Positions 53,486 to 64,000 of a DNA stretch of 64,000 nucleotides are shown here, piece by piece. Source of the DNA: Nymphaea colorata (taxonomy: Eukaryota; Streptophyta; Magnoliopsida; Nymphaeales; Nymphaeaceae); contig NC_045141.1 of NCBI RefSeq assembly GCF_008831285.2, forward strand, positions 19,960,848 through 20,024,847, read 5' to 3'. Both the position numbers and the translations under genes were made by a program. The notes beneath the pieces were generated by a model, which made no database searches, had not been told where the DNA came from, and saw only the letters and a list, made by a program, of their open reading frames with translations. Every line of letters starts with the position of its first letter. Positions within the stretch are counted from its first letter, which is position 1.

Positions 53486-56400
53486 AGCGTTCTGTGGTGT
53501 CAACTGTATTTCGTCCACTTGCCCCTTTCTCTGCCCCACTTGTCCCTTTGGATCTGCCGTATGTTTTGTGTTTGTTATTGTAATCGAAGACTTCTTATCT
53601 CCAAATTTTAGTATTTATTCCTATTTTATCGACCCTCTCAACTTTAGAGTGTCCCTTATTACTTGTTGGCTGTGTGCATCAGATGTTCTTGAAAGTTTGT
53701 TTGTTAAAACTAATGAATGTTTTTAGCTAACGGAAAACATCCGCCAGATTCAGAGGTGAAAATGGAGAGGGTTTGCATTTTTTATTATGATTGGCATAAG
53801 AAAATAACTCACTTAATTTTGTCATTCAATTAGACCACTTCGGACAAGGATTTTGGTAAATAATTTATGAAATTTTAATGCATCCATATGTTGTTCAGAT
53901 TCAACAATAGAACAGCTATAGATAGCGTTTCTCCATGTTCCTAAGGAAGGTGCATCCCAGGAAGGGCATTACTAAATCAATGCGGGAAAATGCATCCGCC
54001 CACATCCCACCCTCGTTTCAGGGCCCCGCAAAGAATTTGCACTAAGGTTTTTACTTCTCACATTTAAATTGGCAGTTAGACTCTGTTCTTCTGGTAGCAC
54101 GTTACTGACCACCAATCTTTACATTAGCGATGCAGAATGGATTGTTGATCATATTGAGACCAAACTTTAAATGATTCACACTTTTGCAGTAAATTAAATT
54201 TGGTAGATTAACAATTAAAAAAATTCGTAGTTATTTTTTTGGGAAAGCATACCCAAAAAAAGTTGCTGGAAATAACTAATTAAAGACATTGCTATTAGTA
54301 GAGATCAGGTCACAAACAGCTTCATCTGTTTATACTTTCAAAACCTTTCATCCGAGCTGCCATCAACTAATCAGCAATCTTAGTTCTGTGACCATTTGAT
54401 TTCAATTCAAAGAACTGTCAATCAGCCTAGCATTATTGCGTCCAATCCAAATTGGTAGAGGAAGCAGGCGGTAAAAGATTCAGCAAGTTTTTCTGCCACC
54501 TTTTCAAATTGATGGTGCTGTTGGACCCACCAGCAGGTTGGCTGCCCTCACACGCTTCTACACTTTATTGTCTGGCTCAGTTCATCACTAGATACCATTC
54601 GTCCAATGTGTGTCTACAGATCTATAGAGCGAGAGAGAGAGAGGTAAGGCATGATCATAGACGGCCGACAGGTATCCATCAAGTTGTGGATTAATGTGAT
54701 TGCTCCGGCAGCTCGAGAAAAACTTTGCTCGGCTTCTTCCTATTTCCTATTTGATCTCTACTTGCAATTGAATGAAATAAAGAGAGATAGACTAATTAAG
54801 CAATTAGATTACAGAAACTTAGAATTTAATTTTTATCCATGTATATATGTCATCTATAGACAAGATTTATTGACTACTCAAAGTGCATGAGATCTATAAT
54901 GGCTGTAAAAGACCACGATTTCGTTTCTGAAGAAAAAAAAAAGACTCTGAAACGTCACCATTATGGGTCCCAACTTTTCCAGAAGATCAGATGTCACCGA
55001 AGAGACAATATCCCCAGAATATCATAAGCCTAAAAGATTATGAACCACTCCCAAAAGCTGCGATTGAGCTTGGTTGAAGTTTCCGGTCTGTTGAACATGA
55101 AAGGCACCAAACAAGTCAAGGACCAAACGAGGGCAAGTCACGTTGATGAGCAGGACAAGTCATGAATTAGAGTTTGGCCAGCGATAAGAACAGGCCAAGG
55201 TTGACCAATTGGTATCATTTAATAAACTAATATACCACATACTTTCTTTGCTCCGTTCGAAGGAAGAGAGAAGGGAACAGCCCATTCCAAAATGACTGAA
55301 TAACACCCCTTAGTCCAGCTCTAAAGGACTGTCAAGAGATTAGTGAAAGAGAGAGAAAGCAACTTGCCCAATGACCTAACGCCCACCCACAGACTGATGG
55401 CAAGCCTTCAACCTGCCCATAAATCCAAGTAACTAGAGAAAGAAAGAGAGAGGTGAAATGCCCATCAATCCAAGCAGCTAGAGAGAGAGAGAGAAAGAGG
55501 GAGTTGAAATGCAATGTAGCTAGAGAGAGAAAGACAGAGGTGAAATGCCCATCAATCCAATAGCTAGAGAGAGAAAGAGAGAGGTGAAAGGAAGGAGAAG
55601 GGAGCGCAACCACAACCTTTGTGTTTAATCCAAAGGACATCACCCTCAATCTCTCGCTTTAATACCGACCAATATGTAACACCCACGGGATCAAACTTGA
55701 GATGTGTTGTTGATTCATTTTAGGTCTAATCAGCTACGCTACAGGCCTTGACTACTTTAAGAAAGAGGGACAGAGAGAGATCAATTTCTTATCATGGTCT
55801 TTAATTAGCATATTTACAAAGCCAAACTTGCCTTTTAATATATCTTTCTAGTTGATGCTGATCCTTTGTTTTTACTCCTCCATTTTAAGCTCGGCACTGC
55901 TGGTGACTCGATCTGGGCATGTAGGTGCACCCAAATTGGGTCTCAGATCAGATGGGGTCTGAGAACTCTTATGACATATGACAACCCACTCGGAGACTGT
56001 TTCATGGATGCCTATTGTGGGAGATTCTTTGTCTTCCCATTCATACCTCTGTGCACGCAACAAAGGAGGTAGACGCATTTTCGAAACTTTTTTACGAAGT
56101 AACGGACACTTTAGACTTTGTCAGATTCCTTATTTACCTTTTCAAAAGTTTCTTTTTGTATTTCAATGAAGGCATCCTGGTCCTGCATACAAATTTTCAT
56201 GCACAAGAGTGTGCATGATTTTGCTACTGTTGGAGATCGATTTGATGGAACCTTGGAGGGGATCGGAGCCCATCGGTTTGCGGCATCGCCGTCCAACAGT
56301 TTTTCTGTGGTATAACTCAAATGATCTGCCATAGAATGGACCTGAATTAGCTATAGTGTGGTGCGCATTTGAGTGTACACGACACCTGGATACCAACCAG

Positions 56401-56930
56401 TTGAGTGGCTTAGATTGTTGGATGATCGACCTCAAAACCAACCTTGAACTTGATCAAATTAGAAATCTTACTACTTTTTGAAGTCATTCTTAAACTTTTT
56501 TTTATCTTGATACAAGATTTTCCTTGAAGAAAGAAAAAAATGTCTTGAGTTACATGTGGACAGCATTAGGGAGTTTAACTATTCAGTGCATATCTGACCG
56601 AGGGCTGTGTGTTAAGGACTGATTGCAGCGCCACATATGTGTTCTTATTCACCTACAACAAACCACACAAGTCCTTTTTTTCCTTTCTTTTTCTTGTTCG
56701 GGTCACCGCCCCTTCTTTTTGTGGCCCTTCTTTTCAAGGGGCAGTGGGAGGGGGCGGGGGTGGCTGAACATGGAACTACTTGATTCATTTGTGAACCTGC
56801 AAGCCAGAAAGCAACCGGACCACACCATTTTCACAATTAAATACAAGCTGGTGTGGTCCAATATAGCGATTGCGCCATCGAGTGGGTTGAATATTGATTC
56901 CTTCTGCCTTTTGCTTTTGTTTTTTGAAGC
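53486..56930. other. Intergenic DNA, no gene seen
   Basis: It contains the purine-rich tandem repeat at about 55420-55600. Short overlapping frames on both strands near 56.0-56.4 kb have no recognisable domain. Confidence 0.5.
55420..55600. repeat. Degenerate purine-rich tandem repeats, ~55-60 bp units
   Basis: About four units built from GAGAGAGGTGAAATGCCCAT and CAATCCAA(G/T).(A)GCTAGAGAGAGA occur in a row, interrupted by small length changes. The minus-strand frame across it is a repeat artefact (FLSLSLA..WIDGHFTS). Confidence 0.8.
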
Positions 56931-57045
56931 TATGTTACCATAGTGCAGGGTGCGGGTGTTGGTGTCATGCGAGTGCCAGAACGGCACATCCCATAAAATT
57001 TAGGTGCAGTAGTGCGGTGAGAATATTTTATTATTATTATTATTA
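56931..57045. mobile_element. Fragment of the same Mutator-like family as 34709-37146
   Basis: It starts ATGTTACCATAGTGCAGGG, matching the right terminus of the larger element read on the opposite strand (ATGTCACCAAAGTGCGGG). It continues with CACATC.CA.AAAATTTAGGTGC, GCGGTGAG (57014-57021) and a TTATTATTA tract, in the same order as the larger element but without the hAT insertion. The other terminus was not found, so it looks truncated at about 57.05-57.18 kb. Confidence 0.65.
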
Positions 57046-60000
57046 ATTTTATTATAGATAACAAAATAAACATACTATTACAATTTAGTTATTTATGTAT
57101 ATAACATACTTGAATAATTATATTATATAAAAAAATATCAAAAGAACATTTATTATATAAGTAATTTAATAATATGACATCCTAACTGAGCTCGGGTGTG
57201 AGTTGAAGCCCACCCATAGTGGGCACCGAACTTGATGGGGACTCCAAAATAAAAGAGTCCCATGATTTATTTTTGAAGTCTCTAAACTTGACTTTTAACA
57301 ACGAACAACGAGGGTGAATGACAGTAAATTTTATTCTACCTTTCCTCTTCAGTTTCAAACTTTCAAGTGACAAATGTGGTGCATGTATCCGCTGAAAATA
57401 TCTTAAATAAAAAGAGTCGTGTCTGTTGTTTGTTTGGGAACGCTTTTACTTCAAAAGCATGGCAACGGCCGGGACATGGTTGTGCTTTCCATTGTGGTTC
57501 CATTAATGGCAGATTGATGAAGGAGATAAATGAGCTGGGGCCGGTAAAGTTGAATGGTATCCGAGATAAAACTATCAAAATGAAGAAAGAAGAGCTTCAC
57601 GAGCAGCAGGAGGAGTACGTCAGAGTGGGAGATAGCGCTGCCAGGACAAGGCCCGTCTAGTGCGGTTAAAAAGAGGCGTCTGAGCAATGAGGTATCAAAT
57701 ACATGACCAGACGCAACCAATGATTCATCTTAAATGGTTGTGTGTGTGTGCTTGCCTTCAACTGGCAGCGTCATGCAGATAAGTGTGCTTTCAATTGTGT
57801 GGTGACCATCACTCTGCTAGCTGCCTGTCCACGGGCGCCGCTGAACTAGCTGCCTGCTTACGACTACCACCTCTCTCCCATAGGAGGAAAGCTTTAGGCT
57901 TTGATCTTCGTGCAGTGGCAGTTGATAATCATGCAAGCAAGTGCATCGCCACGCCGTTCATCGTTTCCTTGATGAACAACATTGGTAGATGCACAATGGC
58001 ACCGTCCCCATCATTTACTGACGTAATTAATATCTGAGACACATAGAGATATACAATTAGCTCTTTATTTTACGTGTTGGCGCCCCTCAGACCCTTCTTT
58101 TCTTTTGAAGGGTCTGCCTCAGCCAGATATTTGTGGCTCCACCACTGACCAACAGTAGCAAGTTGGATGTTTTATGTGTGTTAAGAAACTGGCAGCGCTT
58201 CAATTATCCTTAAAGAGTATATACACGTCAACATGATTCTCACTTGAACCACAAGGATGCCTTCACTAGAATTTAGTTGTTATGAATCATGCTTTAGTAT
58301 GAATAACGTTTTTCTGAAAATGTCAACCAACTTGAGCTTCTAAGATGGATCATACTTCTTGATGATATATGAGCTTTTGTTTCCTCATTTCAGAGAGCAT
58401 CAAAATGGTTGACTGCACGCAATATTATATCTAGCCATAAATTGATAATTTACAAGCAAAAAAATGCAAACAAACCTGACGAAGGAATGTGTTCCCAATC
58501 TGTCTCGGTCATAACCAGTTACTTCTGTATACAAAGGAGTAGCCCCGTTAGCCTTCATATTTAGATAACCCCCAAAAAGAAAGTCACAATCAGCTGCTTG
58601 CTCGGCTCAATAGTTTGTGCGGTAGCTAATCTCAGAACTGGTTGGCTTGGTAATTAGATGAGGTTTGCAGCAACTTAATATGCGGGTGGCGGGTTCCATC
58701 CGGTACTACGTCCTAAGCTCATGAAGACATTTATCTGATGCCCAATTCAATTCAATGACTAGATCGTCTCCCTATTTGGTCTTTCCTTCCAATGATAGTT
58801 TCTGTACACAATAGCTACTGGCCAATTGGAGTTACTGTAAATATTTGAGACCTTGCCTTTTTTAGATGAATAGGACTCGAATAAAGTTTCACCCTGTTGA
58901 ATGTACAACCAATAATGAGAGAATTTCAACTTGAAGGGGGGAAAAATAGTGCAACTCCGTGGTGAAAAGAAGATACGAAATAATGCATACGGCAGTTCTG
59001 TTCCTCTGCTTACCTTTTTCTTTTATTGTTTTTGGGTGTGTGTATGAATGGTGTGCATCCCGGCCGTTGCATCAAAGTTATCAAGAGAGAGAATATCGGC
59101 GTTTTATGTTGCGATCGACAGCAATGAGGAGGTAGAGGGGACCTGCTTGTTTTCGTCTGAAACTGCTGGGGCCTTCAAGGACGACTGAGCTGAACAATGT
59201 AGTGTCCTGAACGGGACCAACTGGAGCTCCATCCATGGAGATGCATGAACTGTGTGGCCCCAACTACTGGAGACGTTTCAGGACGTGTACAAGTCAATCT
59301 ACGTCAGGACACCTTTTGTGTTTCTTTCCTGGGCGAAAAGACCCACAATGCCACAGTACAATACTACTGCTAAGGCACAAACCACGAACATTTAATTCTT
59401 ATCAAAGCATACAGTCCTGCTGCTTCAATTAAGTACGGACCGTGGCAGCATCACCAATGCGCTAAAACCTTCAACCTGTTATTTTATATATACAGGCCTG
59501 TGCATTGTACACAGGCTTCTATGCATATCACCCAATGCAAGTGGAGTCAGTTGGGATGCCTTAAAATGTTGTGCACTAGTGCATGTAACTCGAGAAGGGT
59601 ATTGTAAAATAATATCTGCCTTGCCTCAGTTCTGGTAAGCCTGTAAAGTATGATCATGCGCCTCAAGGGCATTGGATAGCTGGTCGGAGCTTTTAGTTCA
59701 TTTTTTATAAGTACTATACCTCTCCATCTTAAGTGGTAGTGGTAAGACATTGAATATTGAAATAGATTTAGAACCCCAGAGGCAAATGAGAAGGGGGCTT
59801 TTGGGCTACTTTTCAGGTCATTGGGTTGATAATTTCTTGCTCATAAAAAATGATTATGCAGACCTCCCCTCAGCCTTCCCCTTGCTCTCAAGGTGCAAGA
59901 CTGTGTCCGTGCTTATTATAAAGCCACCGATGTAAATGTCGCCTAGTACACTAGTTTCATCCGCTTTCAACAAAGAGAATGTAACTCGCATGTTATTCAA

Positions 60001-63000
60001 ATTAGTGACCCACAACAGCCTAACCATTGTCCAGGCCATTATGCCACCCACCCTTGGGCAGATAATACCGACCTCAGTTGTGATCCATCTTCTCCATAGC
60101 AAGTGACTCTTGTAGAGGGTGAACTAAAAACGTCAGCTTTTGACAAAGACCGGCAACTGGGAAATACTTCAATGGCATGTGGTGGGACACGATAATAAAG
60201 GAAACCCAGAGAGAAAATTTAACGTGGGATAGGTTCTAGGAGAAAAGAGATCTTACTACATCCACACAGAGAAGAGAGGTTACCGATCGGATCCAAGAAG
60301 TGTAACAACTCGACCTACTCTTGGGCTTGGGCTACTCATTCGATGGATTTAAACATGTCTCCTAGTAATTTAGGCTCTAACCCCAAAAAAATAAAATCAG
60401 AACAATCATCTCATTATTGACTCCTCTTTATAAGCCCCCTCACAATCTTGAAGATGAGACTAAATTTATAGTGTGCTACAAGAAGCATGCACCAATTTAA
60501 GGGAAAAAATGAAAAAGAGTAATCTTCATGACAAGATGAGACTTCATGGAAATTTAGCTCTGTGCCGCCAGTTTTCTCATTAATTGATTTATCATCTGCA
60601 TATGGTAAGAAGATCTCTTATGCCCTACGCTTCGGACATCTTGTCATGGATAAGGAGATCTCATCCTTTTTACTGATTTCTACTTTGACATGAGAACATA
60701 CTATTTGTTTTCCTGACAGAAACATTAATATTTATTTATGCCCAAATGCTTGAGCTTTGACATCTTTCACTGTATTCTTCATCGGATCGATTCCTTTATG
60801 ACTTCGGATGAAACTGGGCATTTAACCTGGCACCCAGTTCAGCTCCTTCTTCAGTACTGTACATGATGTCTCCTTAGCATGGTTGCTTTTTCCTTATATG
60901 AGCTGGTGTTTTACCGTCATCTAAGCATCCAAGGCACTAGCCTCTACGGATCAGATGTTTGATGGGGGCAGGAAGAAAAACTTTTTTCAGGTGTATTTTT
61001 TAAAGTACAAAAGTTTACTTTCACTTTGCACCTTAATTGACAACAACAAACGTCACACAAGAAGGGTTTAAGAAACTTTCTTCTAGTTCAACAACGAAAT
61101 GAAGTCTACATGAGTTTCCCTTCTTTATTCTCTCAGCAAAATTTTAGATTAGTTCAGACGAAAAAATTAACCTCCCAACATGCATGCAGAACAACTTCTT
61201 CTTCCTTGGGCCTAGCAACTGCTCCCATGGTAGTAAAGATTGATGTCTGCAGTAAAACAAAATCCTCGTCTTGGCAATGTTTCACCAAGGAGACGTACAC
61301 AGATCAGATGAACAATCAGTGCGTTCAGTCCCTTCTGTATCTCTCAAAACAGTCAGACCATAAGACAGGAGATTGATCAGTCTATCCGGAGCCCAACCAC
61401 CCTTACAAACAAGTCACTTTTATCATCAATCAGGGCCAACCTTGTGTCTTGGTTTACTGATAGAATGAGCTAGTTTTCTTCAAAACTCCATCAATCACCT
61501 TCTTATAAGCATGCATAGTTTGAACTTATATTACAGATTAAGGCTGCGTGCTGCCTCTATATACCAAAGTACTTGTTTAACCACCAATTTGGTCTGACCT
61601 AGCTAAGACCACTGTACATTAGTTTACTGATAGAATGGGCTAGTTTTCCTTGTTTGATGATTGAATTATTAGTTCCAAAAGAAAACTATGCACCAGTCAG
61701 CTTCTAAGAGTTGGTATATATGTTCCCCAATTCGAGTTCAAGTGGGGAACTAGAGCTGTATAATTGTACTTTATATTAATGTATTAAGACTGTGGTGGTA
61801 CATTTACGATGCCAAAATATTTTTAATATGGGCACGATTCCCACATTACATCGGTGAACTGATACCCAGACAAGACTCATTTAGAAAATCGACAGATCAA
61901 TGGGGTATACTATGCTGGTGCTCCCCGCCGTAGTACTCCGGTCCTACCTTCTCACATTTATCACGATGCTAGTTAAATCAGTTTGAAGAAAATTTGATTT
62001 TGAAATCAAATCGGTCAAGCAGCCGGTATAGCGGATGTAGGTGTGAACTGGGTGTGTTTGACTACCTTGGGTCTTCGATCTAAATTAAGTGATCTAAGCT
62101 CTTAGGATTTTATATCTGATCCTTGGATCTTATGCCGTTGATTTCTAAAAATGATCATCTGAATCATATGTTTGCAAGATGCGAAGATTACACTTTAGAA
62201 TTGTAAAACTTGATCTCAAGTTAGACACCCATCATCTAGACTCAAAAATCCATGAATTTAAGACATAGATAGTGATAACGATAAACCAAATATTAATTGT
62301 TTGCTAGAACGTCCCCTTGGTAAAATTAATCAGACCCTCATCAAATCTCCTTAAATATACATATATTGAAGTAAGAAAACTCAAAACTATTTAAAACATG
62401 ATGCATGGCACTCTTGAATCTGCAGCCACTGGATTGAAACCAATTGGATTGGAATCACCCAGCTAACATTAACTTAACCATGGATCTAGAATCTTCATTA
62501 TTATATAACGAGAAAAACCAAATTATACAAGGTCCTTGGAAAATCAGAGTAAATGTTTCAATTGAAACTTCCAAAGCAAACTGTCGGTTCATGTAGTAGG
62601 TGCAGACATGGACCTAGAACCTTCCATATTGATTTTTATCAAGAACATGGAACAGTTGGGAATTCATAGCATTAATGAATGTTTGCTATTTCTAACTCCG
62701 AGCCACATTTGACCATTATGATGCCATTAGTTCAGCAAATATACACATGGTTTGAGTGTGGAGTACTATCAAACTTGACAACTACCCCGGATGCTGACAA
62801 GCATGTTTCCTTTCTGATCTCCTCATGGGTTCGGTGACCATCGAACGCTTAAGAGTGGAGAAAAATAGAGAGTGACTTTGATGATCAGAGCTGTCAAGGT
62901 CGAGAAACAGTGAGATTAGAGCTATTGCTTCGGGAAATCAGAGATCTCAAGAAAGGAAATTGATCCTCTACTAATTTTAAAACCAAGCAAAAAACTCAGC

Positions 63001-64000
63001 TTGGACCAAACTCAAAATTTACCACATTTCTCTTCATACTTCGCCATTCTGTTAGTCTTGACCTACAGTGGTTCTTTTCCCCTTCAACCTGTACTTTGGT
63101 GCAATATTCGTATTCAAGTAATATCCCAGTGCCAGTGGTAGTGATTTCTGTAAAGAGGAAATCCGGATCAACACCTATATATGCAGTAGACAACCTAAGT
63201 TGAAATGGAATGTGGATCACTTCAATATGCAAGAGCTACCCAGTGAAAATTTTATGAATATATTGGAGTTTGTGCACCCTGAATCTTGATAGTATCATAA
63301 AATGTGAATCTGCAGACCCGATCTGAGACGTCTTTAATTTTCGAAACCACAGATTTGGGCAGTTCGACTATAGCTGGATCTATCCAATCAGAGTTTTGAA
63401 GGAACAGCCAGATGTGTGGATACAAATGCTGGACGACAAAATTCATGAATTTTATGCACGTATGAGAAAGAGGGAATTGAAACAGAGAAGCTAGTTCACT
63501 GCAGCCATGATGCTTTCCTATATATAAACTGATCAATTTACCTGCTGTTAAATTCTTTTCTTATTTGATTGATAAGCTGTGATTATGCAGACTTCTGTCA
63601 AATTATGAACATGGAAACGCACTCTAGGTATTGAAGCTCTCAACCAATGTTGAAATGTCATCTCGAAGTTCGGAAAGAGTTTAGTCTGTGGTCTATTCTT
63701 CATCTCCTAATTCGATTGCCCATGGTGAGAACACTCCGAACCTGACCTGCTGGCAGCATCATGCGGCCTTCTTTCAATTGAAAATCACATTGCTCCGTTT
63801 GGCATCAGATCGTGTGTGTGTGTGTGTGCAATTGCCTACACAAGCGCGCATGTTCCTCGACCGGAACTGGTGTATGTGTATGTTTGCCACGAAATTAAGA
63901 AGTCCAGGCCAATGCAAAGGGCAAGTACTGCTAAGGAACGAGTCAAAACTAATTGAACAAGTCATGCATGCTTAGCTAGAATCAGACTCACTACTAACGA
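57046..64000. other. Long intergenic stretch to the right edge, no convincing gene
   Basis: Short frames at about 57.4-57.66 kb, 61.1-61.4 kb and 63.0-63.5 kb match no family I recognise and show no supporting splice pattern. The part at about 58080-58160 and the part at about 60180-60330 (CCCAGAGAGAAAATTTAACG) look like degraded retroelement sequence, without diagnosable ends. A (GT)n run lies at about 63811-63828. Confidence 0.45.

Noticed and set aside
62996-63536. Two adjacent minus-strand frames near the right edge
   Set aside because: Neither shows a domain or motif I know, and the splice pattern to join them is unclear. They could be part of an unrecognised gene, but I cannot support it.

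Overview
The window is nuclear DNA from a flowering plant. The evidence is split genes with GT-AG (and one GC-AG) introns, plant-only gene families (RAV-type AP2+B3 factor, ERF, S-domain receptor kinase of the ZmPK1 type), AT-rich intergenic DNA with long (TA)n and (GA)n tracts, and Ty1/copia, hAT, Mutator-like and Tourist-like elements. Single-exon RAV and ERF genes and the first exon of the receptor kinase are clearly GC-rich compared with their surroundings. That would suit a monocot or an early-diverging angiosperm, but the species cannot be named from the sequence alone.

Layout. 1-4.6 kb: a possible minus-strand first exon at the left edge, then intergenic DNA with a 366-bp hAT element. 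4.7-8.7 kb (minus): a complete seven-exon CDT1 gene (DNA replication licensing), with an E2F-type site just upstream of its start. 9.16-10.0 kb: an 849-bp hAT element with a perfect 8-bp target duplication. 10.4-13.0 kb (plus): a two-exon G-type lectin S-receptor-like kinase. 13-27.5 kb: a gene-poor stretch with a duplicated noncoding block (16.5-18.25 kb and 22.3-23.6 kb), a Tourist-like MITE, short tandem repeats and a long (CT)n(TA)n tract. 27.6-28.3 kb (plus): a one-exon ERF. 28.3-34.7 kb: no gene seen. 34.7-37.15 kb: nested transposons, a 1.29-kb hAT carrying a host-gene fragment inside a roughly 1.15-kb Mutator-like element. 38.4-41.6 kb (minus): a three-exon PP1 catalytic subunit (TOPP type). 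44.35-49.5 kb: a complete but decayed Ty1/copia retrotransposon with 496-bp LTRs. 52.3-53.2 kb (minus): a one-exon RAV factor. 53.5-64 kb: no convincing gene. It contains a fragment related to the outer element of the nest, which preserves the empty insertion site of the nested hAT.

The five intact genes are unrelated housekeeping or signalling genes; nothing suggests a cluster. Exon boundaries for CDT1, the kinase and PP1 were worked out by hand from splice signals, reading frame and family conservation. No new biological system was found. The most interesting parts are the nested transposons with captured gene sequence and empty-site relic, the duplicated noncoding block, and the hAT element between CDT1 and the receptor kinase.
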